Shown: positions 7,124 through 15,269, numbered from the stretch's first letter. The stretch: 16,251 nt of DNA from CAISGS01 sp044376615 (GCA_044376615.1 JBILKO010000050.1:1-16251), one strand, 5' to 3'. The notes: a model not told the origin generated them from the sequence alone. Program-made: numbers and translations.

Positions 7124-8032
7124 ATGACCGCGCGGCGGCCCTTGTTTACAAGACGAAGGCATGCGCTCTGGTCCCTGGCCGGGGGCGCAGTGGCCCTAGC
7201 CGTCATGGCCCTATCGCTAAAGACCAACGCCACCGCGCCCGCAGCGCTTGGATTGCCGATCCCGCCCGCGCCCAGGCGCATTGTGTCGCTGGATTTCTGC
7301 GCAGATCAGTTTTTGTTGGAGCTAGCCGACCGCGACCAGATTGCCGCCCTGTCAACCCAGTCTCGGGCTGAGCATTCCTATTGGCGCGACCGGGCCAAGG
7401 ACATTTCCCAGGTGCGGTCGCGGGCTGAGGCCGTACTGGCGCTAAGGCCTGATCTGGTGGTCCGGACCTATGGCGGCGATCCAGGCATTGAACGCCTCTT
7501 GGCCAATGCTGGTGTCCCGCTGCTTCAGCTCGCCGAGGGTGAGGATTTTGCCGCCGTGCGCCGCAATCTTGGCCAGGTGGCCAGCGCCCTTGGCCACTCC
7601 GATCGCGGTGAGGCAGCGATTGCGCGGTTTGATCAGACCCTGGCCAAGGCTACACGCTCGGGCACGCCGGTGACGGCCCTCTATGTCACGCCCGGCGGCG
7701 TCCAGGCGGGAAGCGACACCAGTCTGGGTCAGATGATGGCGGCAGCAGGCCTAACCCCGTTTGACAAGGCCCATACCGGTTGGAGCGCCCTGCCGCTTGA
7801 AGCCCTAACCCGCGCCGCGCCGCAGCTCTTGATCAGCGGCTTTATGAGCCCAGGCGCCCTTGCCCTCTATCCCTGGTCATCAGCGCGCCATCCCCTGATC
7901 GCCGCCCGTCTGAAAAGCCAGCCAAGCCTAGCCCTGCCCGGCGCCATCACGGCCTGCCCCGCCAGTTTTATGGCTGATGGGGTCCTGGCCATGGCCAAGG
8001 CCGGCGATCCCTTGCGGGGGGCTATGCGATGA
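7124..8032 (+). CDS. Periplasmic-binding component of a BtuF/FecB-type ABC importer
   Basis: This 302-aa helical-backbone binding protein has the family opening RRIVSLDFCADQFLLELADRDQIAALS, then the typical second strand RSRAEAVLALRPDLVV. Members capture vitamin B12, haem or ferric siderophores and hand them to the permease. The N-terminus (RRPLFTRRRHALWSLAGGAVALAVMALSL) is a basic stretch plus one hydrophobic helix and works as a signal peptide or anchor. There is no lipobox cysteine at the expected place. The ATG at 7124 is chosen because AGGAG lies 7 nt upstream; the longer in-frame start at 7046 overlaps the promoter. The stop overlaps the permease start as ATGA. The ligand is not determined: the SLDFCADQ pattern is common in proteins annotated as cobalamin-binding, but no B12 riboswitch is visible upstream. 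Confidence 0.82.
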   Translation: MTARRPLFTRRRHALWSLAGGAVALAVMALSLKTNATAPAALGLPIPPAPRRIVSLDFCADQFLLELADRDQIAALSTQSRAEHSYWRDRAKDISQVRSRAEAVLALRPDLVVRTYGGDPGIERLLANAGVPLLQLAEGEDFAAVRRNLGQVASALGHSDRGEAAIARFDQTLAKATRSGTPVTALYVTPGGVQAGSDTSLGQMMAAAGLTPFDKAHTGWSALPLEALTRAAPQLLISGFMSPGALALYPWSSARHPLIAARLKSQPSLALPGAITACPASFMADGVLAMAKAGDPLRGAMR

Positions 8033-9039
8033 CGGACTTGCGCAAACAGGTCTCAGCGCATTTAATCAGCCTACTGATTATTGGCGGTGCTTTGGCGATC
8101 TTGCTGGCCTGCAGCCTGGGTGAGACCCCCATGCGAGTCCCCGAGCTCCTTCGCGCCCTGAACGGGTCGGGTGATCCGGCCAATACGGTCATTGTCTGGA
8201 GCATTCGCCTGCCGCGGGCCTTGGCCGCCTGGCTGGTGGGGGCAGCGCTTGGCCTATCGGGCGCAGCCCTGCAGGGCCTGCTCCGCAACCCCTTGGCAGA
8301 GCCGGGGGTTCTGGGCGTATCGGTCTGGGCCTCACTCGGGGCAGTGATTGCCATCTATTACGGCCTTAGCCGCCAGTTTGCGCCGGCCCTGCAGATTGGC
8401 GCGGTCTTAGGGGCCTTGCTGGCCACCGGCGTGATTGCGCTATCGGCTCGCAGGCTTGGCGATACGGTCAGTCTGATCCTGGTTGGCGTCGGCCTATCGA
8501 GCCTAGGAGGCGCGCTGGTGTCCTTAGCGCTTAACCTGGCCCCCAATCCCTTTACGCTCAATGATATGGTCAGCTGGATGATGGGCTCAGTGGCCAATCG
8601 CAGCTTTGCCGATATTGGCCTGTCCGGTCCTATTATTGCCGTTGGCGCAGCCTTGATCCTGTCCAGTCGCCGTGGCCTGTCGGCCTTGACCCTGGGCGAA
8701 GAGGCTGCCCATGGGCTGGGGCTGGATCTTGCCCGTATACGCCTCTTAGTCACGATCGGCTGTGGCCTCGCCGCCGGTGGATCGGTGGCCCTGGCCGGGG
8801 CGATTGGCTTTGTCGGCATAGTGACGCCGCACCTGGTCAGGCCCCTGGTGGGTCACGATCCGGGCCGCGCGCTGGTCCCCTCAGCCCTGGCCGGGGGCAT
8901 TGTGCTTGTGCTGGCCGATATTGGCGCAAGGCTGGTGCCGAGCGAGAATGAGCTCAAACTCGGCGTCGTTGCGGCCCTGATCGGTGCGCCGGTGTTTTTA
9001 TGGATCGCGGCCAGACATCGTTTGGGAACAAGCGGATGA
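8029..9039 (+). CDS. FecCD/BtuC-family ABC transporter permease
   Basis: This 336-aa inner-membrane permease for B12, haem or iron-siderophore import shows about ten hydrophobic segments across its length. The family signature is intact: IRLPRALAAWLVGAALGLSGAALQGLLRNPLAEPGVLGVS (about residues 59-98). The cytoplasmic coupling region near ALTLGEEAAHGLGLDLARIR and the conserved AGAIGFVGIVTPHLVRPLVGHD (about residues 255-276) are also present. The gene starts within the stop of the binding-protein gene (ATGA overlap) and its own stop overlaps the ATPase start in the same way, so the three are translationally coupled. Length is normal for the family. Confidence 0.9.
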   Translation: MTDLRKQVSAHLISLLIIGGALAILLACSLGETPMRVPELLRALNGSGDPANTVIVWSIRLPRALAAWLVGAALGLSGAALQGLLRNPLAEPGVLGVSVWASLGAVIAIYYGLSRQFAPALQIGAVLGALLATGVIALSARRLGDTVSLILVGVGLSSLGGALVSLALNLAPNPFTLNDMVSWMMGSVANRSFADIGLSGPIIAVGAALILSSRRGLSALTLGEEAAHGLGLDLARIRLLVTIGCGLAAGGSVALAGAIGFVGIVTPHLVRPLVGHDPGRALVPSALAGGIVLVLADIGARLVPSENELKLGVVAALIGAPVFLWIAARHRLGTSG

Positions 9040-9812
9040 GACTTCTGGCCCTAAATCAGGCCGTCGTGAAACGCGGCCAGCGCACTATCCTCGACCAGCT
9101 TGACCTAACCCTCGAAGCCGGTGAACTCGTGGCCTTGGTTGGGCCCAATGGCTCTGGCAAGACCACGGCCCTACGGGCCCTATTGGGGCTCATACCGCTG
9201 AACGGCGGTTCGGCAGGCATCGGCGGCGCGGACGTGCGCAGTCTTGATCCCTTGGCGCGGGCAAGGCAGGTGGCCTATCTGCCGCAGGCTCGGCCCATGG
9301 CCTGGCCCCTGTCTGTGCAAGACACGGTTGCGCTGGGCCGGTTTGCCTATGGTGCGTCCGGTCCACGGCTAGAGACAGCGGACCAAGCGGCTGTCGATCA
9401 GGCCATGACGGCTTGCGATCTCCTTGCCCTCAAGGACCGGCCCGTCACGGGCCTATCGGGCGGAGAACTGGCCCGGGTGCATATAGCCCGGGCGCTGGCG
9501 GCAAATGCCCCGGCCCTACTGGCCGACGAGCCCACCGCGGCCCTCGATCCGCGGCACCAATGGCAGGTCATGCAGGTCCTCGCCAGCCAGGCCAAGGCTG
9601 GGGGCGGTGTCATGGTGGTTGTCCACGACCTGGCCCTTGCTGCGGCTTTTTGCAGCCGCATTGTCTTGATCAAGGATGGCCAGGCCTTGGCCAATGGCAT
9701 GCCCGAACAGGTTCTGACCTCCGACAATATTGGCCAAGCCTATGGGGTTGAGGCCCACTGGCATTTGCAAGGCCGGTCCCGCCACCTAATCATGGGTGCT
9801 CCGCTGGCCTGA
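9036..9812 (+). CDS. ABC transporter ATP-binding protein of the BtuD/FecE/HmuV type
   Basis: This 258-aa ATPase drives the importer encoded upstream. All motifs are present: Walker A GPNGSGKTT (residues 36-44), Q-loop YLPQ (Gln84), signature LSGGE (140-144), Walker B ALLADE (160-165), and switch His197 (VVVHDLALAAAF). The ATG at 9036 is preferred over the upstream one at 9000 because it gives the usual start (MRLLALNQAVVKRG), overlaps the permease stop as ATGA, and has GGGAA 7 nt upstream. No good terminator follows, though two short hairpins lie in the next 80 bp. Which substrate the system carries (B12, haem or siderophore) is not settled by this subunit. Confidence 0.92.
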   Translation: MRLLALNQAVVKRGQRTILDQLDLTLEAGELVALVGPNGSGKTTALRALLGLIPLNGGSAGIGGADVRSLDPLARARQVAYLPQARPMAWPLSVQDTVALGRFAYGASGPRLETADQAAVDQAMTACDLLALKDRPVTGLSGGELARVHIARALAANAPALLADEPTAALDPRHQWQVMQVLASQAKAGGGVMVVVHDLALAAAFCSRIVLIKDGQALANGMPEQVLTSDNIGQAYGVEAHWHLQGRSRHLIMGAPLA

Positions 9813-9832
9813 CCCGCCATTACCGTAAGTCG

Positions 9833-9847
9833 GGCTTTGCCAAAGCC
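9833..9847 (+). other. Small hairpin after the ABC importer
   Basis: GGCTTT-GCC-AAAGCC can form a 6-bp stem with a 3-nt loop, 20 bp after the ATPase stop. No U tract follows, so it is a weak terminator candidate or a chance repeat. It shares the GCTTTG/CAAAGC hexamers with the inverted repeat at 7035-7048, but in the opposite order. Confidence 0.3.
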
Positions 9848-9873
9848 GCAACCTGCCCCTAACCTGAGTTCAA

Positions 9874-9892
9874 GGCCGCGATCACAGCGGCC
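9874..9892 (+). other. Inverted repeat upstream of the SDR gene
   Basis: GGCCGC-N7-GCGGCC forms a perfect 6-bp inverted repeat 25 bp upstream of the dehydrogenase start. It could be a leader hairpin or operator. The genome is rich in GGCC, so chance is quite possible. Confidence 0.25.
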
Positions 9893-9917
9893 AAGGCATT
9901 AGGGAAGACGCAGCATT

Positions 9918-10724
9918 ATGGCCAGGTCCGGCGATCGCAAATCCATTTTCATCACCGGGGCAGCCTCCGGCATGGGCCGCGAAACCGCGCGGCTGTTCAA
10001 GGCCAATGGCTGGTTTGTCGGGGCCTATGACGTCAATCTAGAGGGCCTCAAGGCGCTTGAGGCCGAGCTCGGCGCTGATGATTGCATTATCCGAAAGCTC
10101 GATGTTACCGACCGCCTCGACTACCGCGCCGCGCTGAAAGGCTTTGCCGAGGCGACCGGCGGCAAGATGGATATCCTCTATAATAATGCGGGCATCGGCC
10201 GTGGCGGCCCGTTCGCCGACCAAACCTTCGAAGACATTATGGCCGTGGTTCAGGTCAATTTTGTCGGCGTCTTGATTGGGATCCATGAGGCCATTCCCTA
10301 CCTCAAGGCCACGCCAGGCTCGCTTTGCTTCACCACCTCGTCCTCATCGGCGACCTTTGGCATGCCTGGCATTGCCGTCTATTCCGCGACGAAGCATGCC
10401 GTAAAGGGCCTGACCGAGGCCCTGTCAGTTGAGTTCAAAGCCTTTGGGGTAAGAGCCGCCGATGTCTTGCCCGGCCTAATCGACACCCCGCTTCTGCCGC
10501 CAGAAGCGACCCAAAATGCCCCAAGCGAGGGCATTTTCCGTCTCATCCCGCCAACGGACGTCGCCGAGGTAGTGTGGCAAGCCTATCATTCTGACAAGCT
10601 GCACTGGTACGTGCCGCCCGAATTGGTCGAGATGGACAAGGCCGGAACCCTTGATCCCGAGGCCATGCGCGAACAGCTGGCCAGTTCGTCCCTGTTTGGC
10701 GATCAAGGAGCGAAGGAGGGCTAG
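9918..10724 (+). CDS. Classical short-chain dehydrogenase/reductase (SDR)
   Basis: This 268-aa cytoplasmic oxidoreductase has a full classical SDR motif set: nucleotide-binding TGAASGMG (residues 13-20), an acidic Asp38 at the end of strand 2 (AYDVN) that favours NAD(H) over NADP(H), NNAG (89-92), the helix-4 Asn (114), the catalytic serine cluster around residues 141-144, and Tyr155/Lys159 in YSATK. The substrate cannot be predicted. The ATG at 9918 has AGGGAAG upstream at slightly long spacing, and gives the expected short N-terminus. The gene stands alone between the importer and the cold-shock gene. It could be cotranscribed with the importer because no strong terminator separates them. 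Confidence 0.9.
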   Translation: MARSGDRKSIFITGAASGMGRETARLFKANGWFVGAYDVNLEGLKALEAELGADDCIIRKLDVTDRLDYRAALKGFAEATGGKMDILYNNAGIGRGGPFADQTFEDIMAVVQVNFVGVLIGIHEAIPYLKATPGSLCFTTSSSSATFGMPGIAVYSATKHAVKGLTEALSVEFKAFGVRAADVLPGLIDTPLLPPEATQNAPSEGIFRLIPPTDVAEVVWQAYHSDKLHWYVPPELVEMDKAGTLDPEAMREQLASSSLFGDQGAKEG

Positions 10725-10756
10725 GCCTGCCAACTGGCATAATTTTGACTTGGGTC

Positions 10757-10768
10757 TGGGCTAGCCCA
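10757..10768. promoter_or_regulatory. Perfect 12-bp palindrome upstream of the cold-shock gene
   Basis: TGGGCTAGCCCA reads identically on both strands. It covers roughly -30 to -42 if transcription starts near 10799 from the TATAAT box. It has no loop, so it looks more like a dimeric protein-binding site than a terminator. Confidence 0.35.
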
Positions 10769-10786
10769 ATGCTAGGGTTTTGAAGC

Positions 10787-10792
10787 TATAAT
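10787..10792 (+). promoter_or_regulatory. Consensus -10 box of the cold-shock gene
   Basis: TATAAT is a perfect -10 hexamer, but no matching -35 stands at 16-18 bp; TTGACT at 10745-10750 is too far away. Initiation near 10799 would give a leader of about 130 nt, in line with long structured leaders of cspA-type genes. Confidence 0.45.
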
Positions 10793-10928
10793 CGGTTTAT
10801 GGCCCCAAAACGCTTGTCAAGTCTGTTGTGGCGTGTTGGATTTGAATTTGGTATTCGACGACGATCCGGGGTTGATTGGAACCGAAAGGTCCAACGGTCT
10901 TGAATTTCTTATCTGGTGAGGATGATCT

Positions 10929-11429
10929 ATGCCGACAGGCACTGTTAAATGGTTCAACGCGACCAAAGGCTTTGGGTTCATTGAACCAAATGATGGCGGT
11001 CAGGACGTTTTCGTCCATATTTCGGCTCTAGAGCGCGCCGGTCTCAATAGCCTCGATGAGGGCGCAACGGTCAGTTTCGAACTGGAACAGGATCGTCGCT
11101 CGGGCAAGACCTCAGCCGGTGACCTTCAGGTCCTCAGCGCCGGCACCGGTGGCTCCAGCCGCGCCCCGGCGCCCCGCGCACGGCCTGCCCCCTCGGCGCC
11201 CATGGGCGAGACGACGGGCTCGGGCACGGGCACGGTTAAATGGTTTAACTCCACCAAGGGCTTTGGCTTTATCCAGCCCGATGATGGCGGCGGCGACATC
11301 TTCGTCCATATTTCTGCAGTCGAACGCGCGGGCCTTAGCGGCTTGGCGGACGGCCAGCGGCTTTCCTATGACCTCCAAGCCGACCGTCGTACGGGCAAGG
11401 CCTCGGCAGACAATCTACGTCTGTCCTAA
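10929..11429 (+). CDS. Cold-shock protein with two tandem CSD domains
   Basis: This 166-aa nucleic-acid-binding protein contains two complete cold-shock domains, residues 1-69 and 99-166, joined by a proline- and alanine-rich linker (about 71-98). Each domain carries GTVKWFN, the RNP1-like KGFGFI and the RNP2-like FVHIS, so both should bind single-stranded RNA or DNA. The domains are closely similar to each other also at the DNA level, as after an internal duplication. Two-domain cold-shock proteins are known in alphaproteobacteria such as Caulobacter, where CspC and CspD have this form. I cannot say which this is, or whether it responds to cold. The ATG at 10929 has GAGGA 6 nt upstream. A strong terminator follows. 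Confidence 0.93.
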   Translation: MPTGTVKWFNATKGFGFIEPNDGGQDVFVHISALERAGLNSLDEGATVSFELEQDRRSGKTSAGDLQVLSAGTGGSSRAPAPRARPAPSAPMGETTGSGTGTVKWFNSTKGFGFIQPDDGGGDIFVHISAVERAGLSGLADGQRLSYDLQADRRTGKASADNLRLS

Positions 11430-11454
11430 GCGCCAAGCCTTCGCGAACAAACAG

Positions 11455-11486
11455 CCCCGCTTCCAGACTGGAATGCGGGGTTTTTT
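11455..11486 (+). terminator. Rho-independent terminator of the cold-shock gene
   Basis: CCCCGC-TTCC pairs with GGAA-(T)-GCGGGG around a 5-nt loop, leaving one bulged T, and is followed by six T (11481-11486). The convergent M16 gene ends 33 bp away. Read on the minus strand the same stem is followed by a weaker T-rich stretch, so it may serve both directions. Confidence 0.9.
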
Positions 11487-11518
11487 GTAGCCTGGCCTCA
11501 GCCGCTCAATGGATGGAT

Positions 11519-12784
11519 TTAGCCGATCAAGGCCTTGTGAAAACATGCGCTGGCCTTGATAGCCGCCTGGCTGCCTAGAACCGCACTTGCGGTTAAGCCC
11601 GGGCCGAATAGGCCCTCACCGGCCAGGCGAACATCATCGGCACTGACCGCATCAATCGATGCCCCGATCTCACCCGCCGTAAACAGGCGATCAAACAAAA
11701 GCGTCTGGCCTGCCGATTGCTCAGCCCTGGCCAAGGCGGATTCCCGGGCCATGAATAGTGAGGATTTTAGCTGGGCCTTGGCACGGCTGAGTTCGGCGTC
11801 ATCAATCTTCTGCGTCAAGGCCATGATCTCGCCAGCGGCGACCTTGGCCAGTTCGACCGCATCACCGGGCGCGCAGCCCGCATAGATGCCGAGGACGCCG
11901 CCATCTTGATAGCAATCGGCATAGGCATCGATGCCATAGGCCAGCCCCCGCCGCTCACGCGCTTCTTGGAATAGACGCGATGACATGCCGCCGCCAAGGG
12001 CCTCGGCAAACACCCGGATCGGGAAATAGGCCTCATCACGCGCGCTGGGGGCTGGCAGCATCAGGACCAGATGGGCCTGTTCTAGGCGTCTGGCCTTGGG
12101 TTGAACACCGCCGAGAAAGACAGACGGGGCCATGGCCATCGGGATGGGATTACTTGCGGCATCCCCAAACCAGGCCTCTGCCAGGGCCAGAAGTTCTGAC
12201 TCATCCACCGCGCCTGAAGCACTGATCACAATTGAGGCCGGATCATATAGGCCTGCACGAAAGGCCTCGAGGCTTTCTGGGTTGGCGGTCTCAATACTGG
12301 CCACTGTGCCCAGGATGGGGCGGCCGAGGGGATGGTCGCCAAACGCCGCCGTCTGGGCCAGATCAAACACATAATCGTCGGGCGCGTCAGCGGCCTCGGC
12401 AATTTCTTGCGCAATGACCTGCTTTTCCCGGACCAGATCGGTCTCAGACAGGCTGGGACGGCGGATCAGGTCCGACACGATCTCCAAGGCCAGGGCCAGG
12501 CCACCCTTTAGGGCCCTAACCTGAATGCTGGTGCGCTCATAGCCGGTGGCAGCATTGATCTGGCCGCCCTCGGCCTCAATCGCCTCTACGATCTGGCGCG
12601 ATGAGCGGCTACCCGCCCCCTTGAAAACCATGTGCTCTAAAAGGTGCGACCAGCCCGATTGTTCCAGCGTCTCAAACCGCGCACCGCGGCCAATGACCAC
12701 CGACAGGGCTAGGGTTTCAAGCCCTGGCATCGGATCACAGACGATGCGAACGCCATTGGCCAGGCGGTGCAGGCGTGCGGTCAA
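11519..12784 (-). CDS. M16-family zinc metallopeptidase (MPP-beta-like)
   Basis: This 421-aa protein carries the inverted zinc motif HxxEH (His47, Glu50, His51 in HLLEH), with the third ligand at Glu127 in the VIAQE helix, 76 residues on, the usual spacing. The C-terminal half has the family's ERRGLAYGIDAY segment. It therefore looks like an active subunit rather than an inactive partner. Relatives in alphaproteobacteria are homologous to the mitochondrial processing peptidase, but bacterial substrates are mostly unknown. There is no signal peptide, so it is probably cytoplasmic. The start is TTG at 12784, overlapping the thrC stop as TTGA; this gives the expected N-terminus MTARLHRLANGVRIV, and no ATG does. 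It is the last gene of the cox-thrC operon. Confidence 0.9.
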   Translation of the reverse strand: MTARLHRLANGVRIVCDPMPGLETLALSVVIGRGARFETLEQSGWSHLLEHMVFKGAGSRSSRQIVEAIEAEGGQINAATGYERTSIQVRALKGGLALALEIVSDLIRRPSLSETDLVREKQVIAQEIAEAADAPDDYVFDLAQTAAFGDHPLGRPILGTVASIETANPESLEAFRAGLYDPASIVISASGAVDESELLALAEAWFGDAASNPIPMAMAPSVFLGGVQPKARRLEQAHLVLMLPAPSARDEAYFPIRVFAEALGGGMSSRLFQEARERRGLAYGIDAYADCYQDGGVLGIYAGCAPGDAVELAKVAAGEIMALTQKIDDAELSRAKAQLKSSLFMARESALARAEQSAGQTLLFDRLFTAGEIGASIDAVSADDVRLAGEGLFGPGLTASAVLGSQAAIKASACFHKALIG

Positions 12785-14184
12785 GCGCTCGCGCCTGCAA
12801 ATTCGCGGATATAGGCCTTTAGGGCCTCTGGGCTGGCCGGAAGCCGTTCAAACCGCTCTGTGCGGGCGGCAAGGTCCGCGGCCTGGTGCGGAAGCGCTGG
12901 GGCATGACCGCTGGCCTCTTCAACCGCGTCAGGGAATTTGGCGGCATGGGCCGTAGCCAGAACCACGATTGGGGTTGTCGCCTGATCGCTGCCGAGCTTG
13001 CGCGCCGCATATACCCCAACCGCCGTGTGCGGATCGATCAATTGGCCAGTGTTGGCATGGGTGCTCGCAATCGTGGCTTCGGTCTCGGCCTCGCTGACTC
13101 CAAGCCCGGTAAAGGTCTGGCGCATAATGGCCAGGGCATCGGCCGGAATGTCAAAGCCGCCCGTCTTGGCAAAGTCTTGAAACGCCTTGGCGGTCCCCGC
13201 CCCATCGCGGCCGGTGCATTCGAAATAAAGGCGCTCAAAATTGGAGGCGATCTGGATGTCCATCGCGGGACTGATGGTGGCCATGACATTGCCCAACGCA
13301 TAGCGGCCCCGGTTCAGCATCCGGGCCAGAATGTCATTGCCATTGGTCGCGACAATAATCCGCTCAATGGGCAGGCCCATCTGTTTGGCAACAAACCCGG
13401 CAAAGGCGTCGCCAAAATTACCCGTCGGCACGGCAAAACTGACTGGCCGCTCGGGCGCGCCTAGGGCCGCTGCGGCGGTGAAATAATAGACGCTCTGGGC
13501 CGCGATCCTGGCCCAATTGATCGAATTGACGCCGGACAGGTCGACCGCCTTGCGGAAGTCCTGATCCTGGAACATGGCCTTGACGATGGTCTGGCAGTCG
13601 TCAAACGTGCCTTGAACGGCTATAGCCCGAACATTGTCCTGGGCCGCCGTGGTCATAAAGCGGCGCTGGACCTCGCTTATGCGCCCTTCCGGGAAGAGCA
13701 CCACCATGCGCGCATGGCTGGCCCCGGCAAAGGCCTCCACCGCCGCCCCGCCCGTATCGCCCGAGGTCGCTGCAATAATGGTCATGGTCCGGCCCTGGGC
13801 GGCGAGGGCATGGTCATAGAGCCTGGCCAGCAATTGCATGGCCACGTCCTTAAAGGCCAGGCTGGGGCCGTGGAACAGCTCCATCTGCCAGACGCCGTCA
13901 TAAAGCTGAGTTAGGGGCGCAACCGACGCATGGGCAAAACTGGCATAGGCCTTGGCCGTCATCTCATTGATCACAGCGCGTGGGATTTCATCACCGGCAA
14001 ATTTGGCCAGGACCTCGGCGGCGATCTCAGCATAGGGCCGGCCAGCAAAGCCTGCGATCTCAGCCTTGGTGAATTGCGGCCAGACCTCGGGCACATAAAG
14101 GCCGCCGTCGGGGGCCAGGCCTGCGAGCACGGCACCTAAGAAACCAATGGCGGGTGAGGCCCCGCGGGTCGATACGTATTTCAT
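12781..14184 (-). CDS. thrC: Threonine synthase
   Basis: This pyridoxal-phosphate enzyme converts O-phospho-L-homoserine to L-threonine, the last step of the pathway. The 467-aa protein has the long-form threonine synthase start (MKYVSTRGASPAIGFLGAVLAGLAPDGGLYVPE), the PLP-binding Lys112 in SLAFKD, the ATSGDTGGAA phosphate-binding loop, and the SGVNSINWARIAAQSVYY and PTGNFGDAFAGFVAKQMGLP segments. Length is normal. The ATG at 14184 lies one base after the SURF1 stop, with GGAAG just upstream inside SURF1. Its stop overlaps the M16 start. It is embedded in a cytochrome oxidase assembly operon, an arrangement I know from other alphaproteobacteria. No leader peptide or attenuator is visible. Confidence 0.96.
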   Translation of the reverse strand: MKYVSTRGASPAIGFLGAVLAGLAPDGGLYVPEVWPQFTKAEIAGFAGRPYAEIAAEVLAKFAGDEIPRAVINEMTAKAYASFAHASVAPLTQLYDGVWQMELFHGPSLAFKDVAMQLLARLYDHALAAQGRTMTIIAATSGDTGGAAVEAFAGASHARMVVLFPEGRISEVQRRFMTTAAQDNVRAIAVQGTFDDCQTIVKAMFQDQDFRKAVDLSGVNSINWARIAAQSVYYFTAAAALGAPERPVSFAVPTGNFGDAFAGFVAKQMGLPIERIIVATNGNDILARMLNRGRYALGNVMATISPAMDIQIASNFERLYFECTGRDGAGTAKAFQDFAKTGGFDIPADALAIMRQTFTGLGVSEAETEATIASTHANTGQLIDPHTAVGVYAARKLGSDQATTPIVVLATAHAAKFPDAVEEASGHAPALPHQAADLAARTERFERLPASPEALKAYIREFAGASA

Positions 14185-14185
14185 C

Positions 14186-14920
14186 TTACTTCCGGCGTCT
14201 GCGGATCAGCATGCCGACATAGACACTGGCAAGCGCCGCAGCAAGACCGAACCAGGTCAGGGCATATTCAAGATGGTTGTTACTGATCTCGGGCGGCACG
14301 GCGATCGGCCGCAAGGCAGCTAGATCGGGATTGGTACTGGTTTCCGCAAACAGAAACAGGGGAGCGGGCTCAGGGGCCTTTAGCGCCTTGGCCATGCCTG
14401 CAATATCGCGCGCATACCATTGCCCGCTCTGCGGCGGCGGGGTGACAAAATTAGCCTTGTCTGGTTGTCGAAGTATGCCCGTGACCAGGATGACCTCGTT
14501 ACTCTCGGCCACAGTTGGGCGGCCGACCTGGTTGTCAGCGATGAAGCCGCGATCGACTAGGACAGAGCCATAGGCCGACGCAGCCAGTTTGCAGGCCGAG
14601 ATCAAGCGCACGCCCGCCTGTCCGTCAATTACCGAATAGAGACTTAGAGAGGGTGCAGCAGCCAGGCCCGGACAGGCCACGGTGACACGGGCAAAATCGA
14701 TCATGGCACCAGGGACCAGCACGGCATTGATCGGCCGTGACGGCTCGGTTTGCAGGGCCGCGATTTCGGACAAGAGGGCCTGTTTCCAGGCCAGGCGTTT
14801 CAACTGCCAATTGCCGAGCCCGATCAAGATCGCCAAGGCGATCAAGGTTGCGATTGTCAAGCCAAAGGGAAAACCTTTTGGCCGGACGTTAGGGTTTGAA
14901 TCCTCGGGCCTAGTCGTCAT
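14186..14920 (-). CDS. SURF1-family cytochrome c oxidase assembly protein
   Basis: This inner-membrane protein helps insert haem a into cytochrome oxidase subunit I. The 244-aa product shows the family layout: TM1 at about residues 19-37, followed by NWQLKRLAWK (38-47), a periplasmic domain, and TM2 near residues 218-238 with NNHLEYALTWFGLA and a basic tail RRRRK. The ATG at 14920 overlaps the DUF983 stop by 11 bp and has CCCAGG upstream. An in-frame ATG at 14938 would add six residues and has no ribosome site, so I prefer the shorter form. The gene sits directly between DUF983 and thrC. Confidence 0.93.
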   Translation of the reverse strand: MTTRPEDSNPNVRPKGFPFGLTIATLIALAILIGLGNWQLKRLAWKQALLSEIAALQTEPSRPINAVLVPGAMIDFARVTVACPGLAAAPSLSLYSVIDGQAGVRLISACKLAASAYGSVLVDRGFIADNQVGRPTVAESNEVILVTGILRQPDKANFVTPPPQSGQWYARDIAGMAKALKAPEPAPLFLFAETSTNPDLAALRPIAVPPEISNNHLEYALTWFGLAAALASVYVGMLIRRRRK

Positions 14921-15269
14921 TACGGGCCTGGGCCGCATGATTGTGAAATTGCATGGCGAGCAAGACGCCCTTAAACGGCCGCATCAGGCCAAGGCACAAG
15001 GCCGCCGTCAGTGGCATCCAGATCACCAGATGCAGCCAAACCGGCGGGTGCAGGGTGAACTCGGTGAATAGCATGGCAAAGCCGATCAATATGCCGACCA
15101 CCAGGATCACAAAGACCGAAGCCCCGTCGCCGGGGTCGGCCTTGATCAGATTGAGACCGCAGGCCTCGCAGGCCGGGCTAACCGTCAAGAAGCCGCTGAA
15201 TAAATGACCCTCTCCGCACTGGGGGCACCGGCCTGCCAGCCCCGCCAGCACAGGATTGGGTCCTGCCAT
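14910..15269 (-). CDS. DUF983 membrane protein with a zinc-ribbon-like N-terminus
   Basis: This 119-aa protein has two CxxC pairs, CPQC (Cys15, Cys18) and CEAC (Cys34, Cys37), that look like a small metal-binding ribbon. Two hydrophobic segments follow (about residues 50-70 and 76-96). It matches the DUF983 family, which is regularly encoded next to cytochrome oxidase subunit III and SURF1 in alphaproteobacteria. Its exact function is not known; a role in oxidase assembly or metal handling is inferred from context. The ATG at 15269 follows the coxIII stop with no gap. Its stop overlaps the SURF1 start. Confidence 0.9.
   Translation of the reverse strand: MAGPNPVLAGLAGRCPQCGEGHLFSGFLTVSPACEACGLNLIKADPGDGASVFVILVVGILIGFAMLFTEFTLHPPVWLHLVIWMPLTAALCLGLMRPFKGVLLAMQFHNHAAQARNDD

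Noticed and set aside
12886..13464. A 192-codon plus-strand frame inside thrC
   Set aside because: It is antisense to a complete threonine synthase and has no domain of its own.
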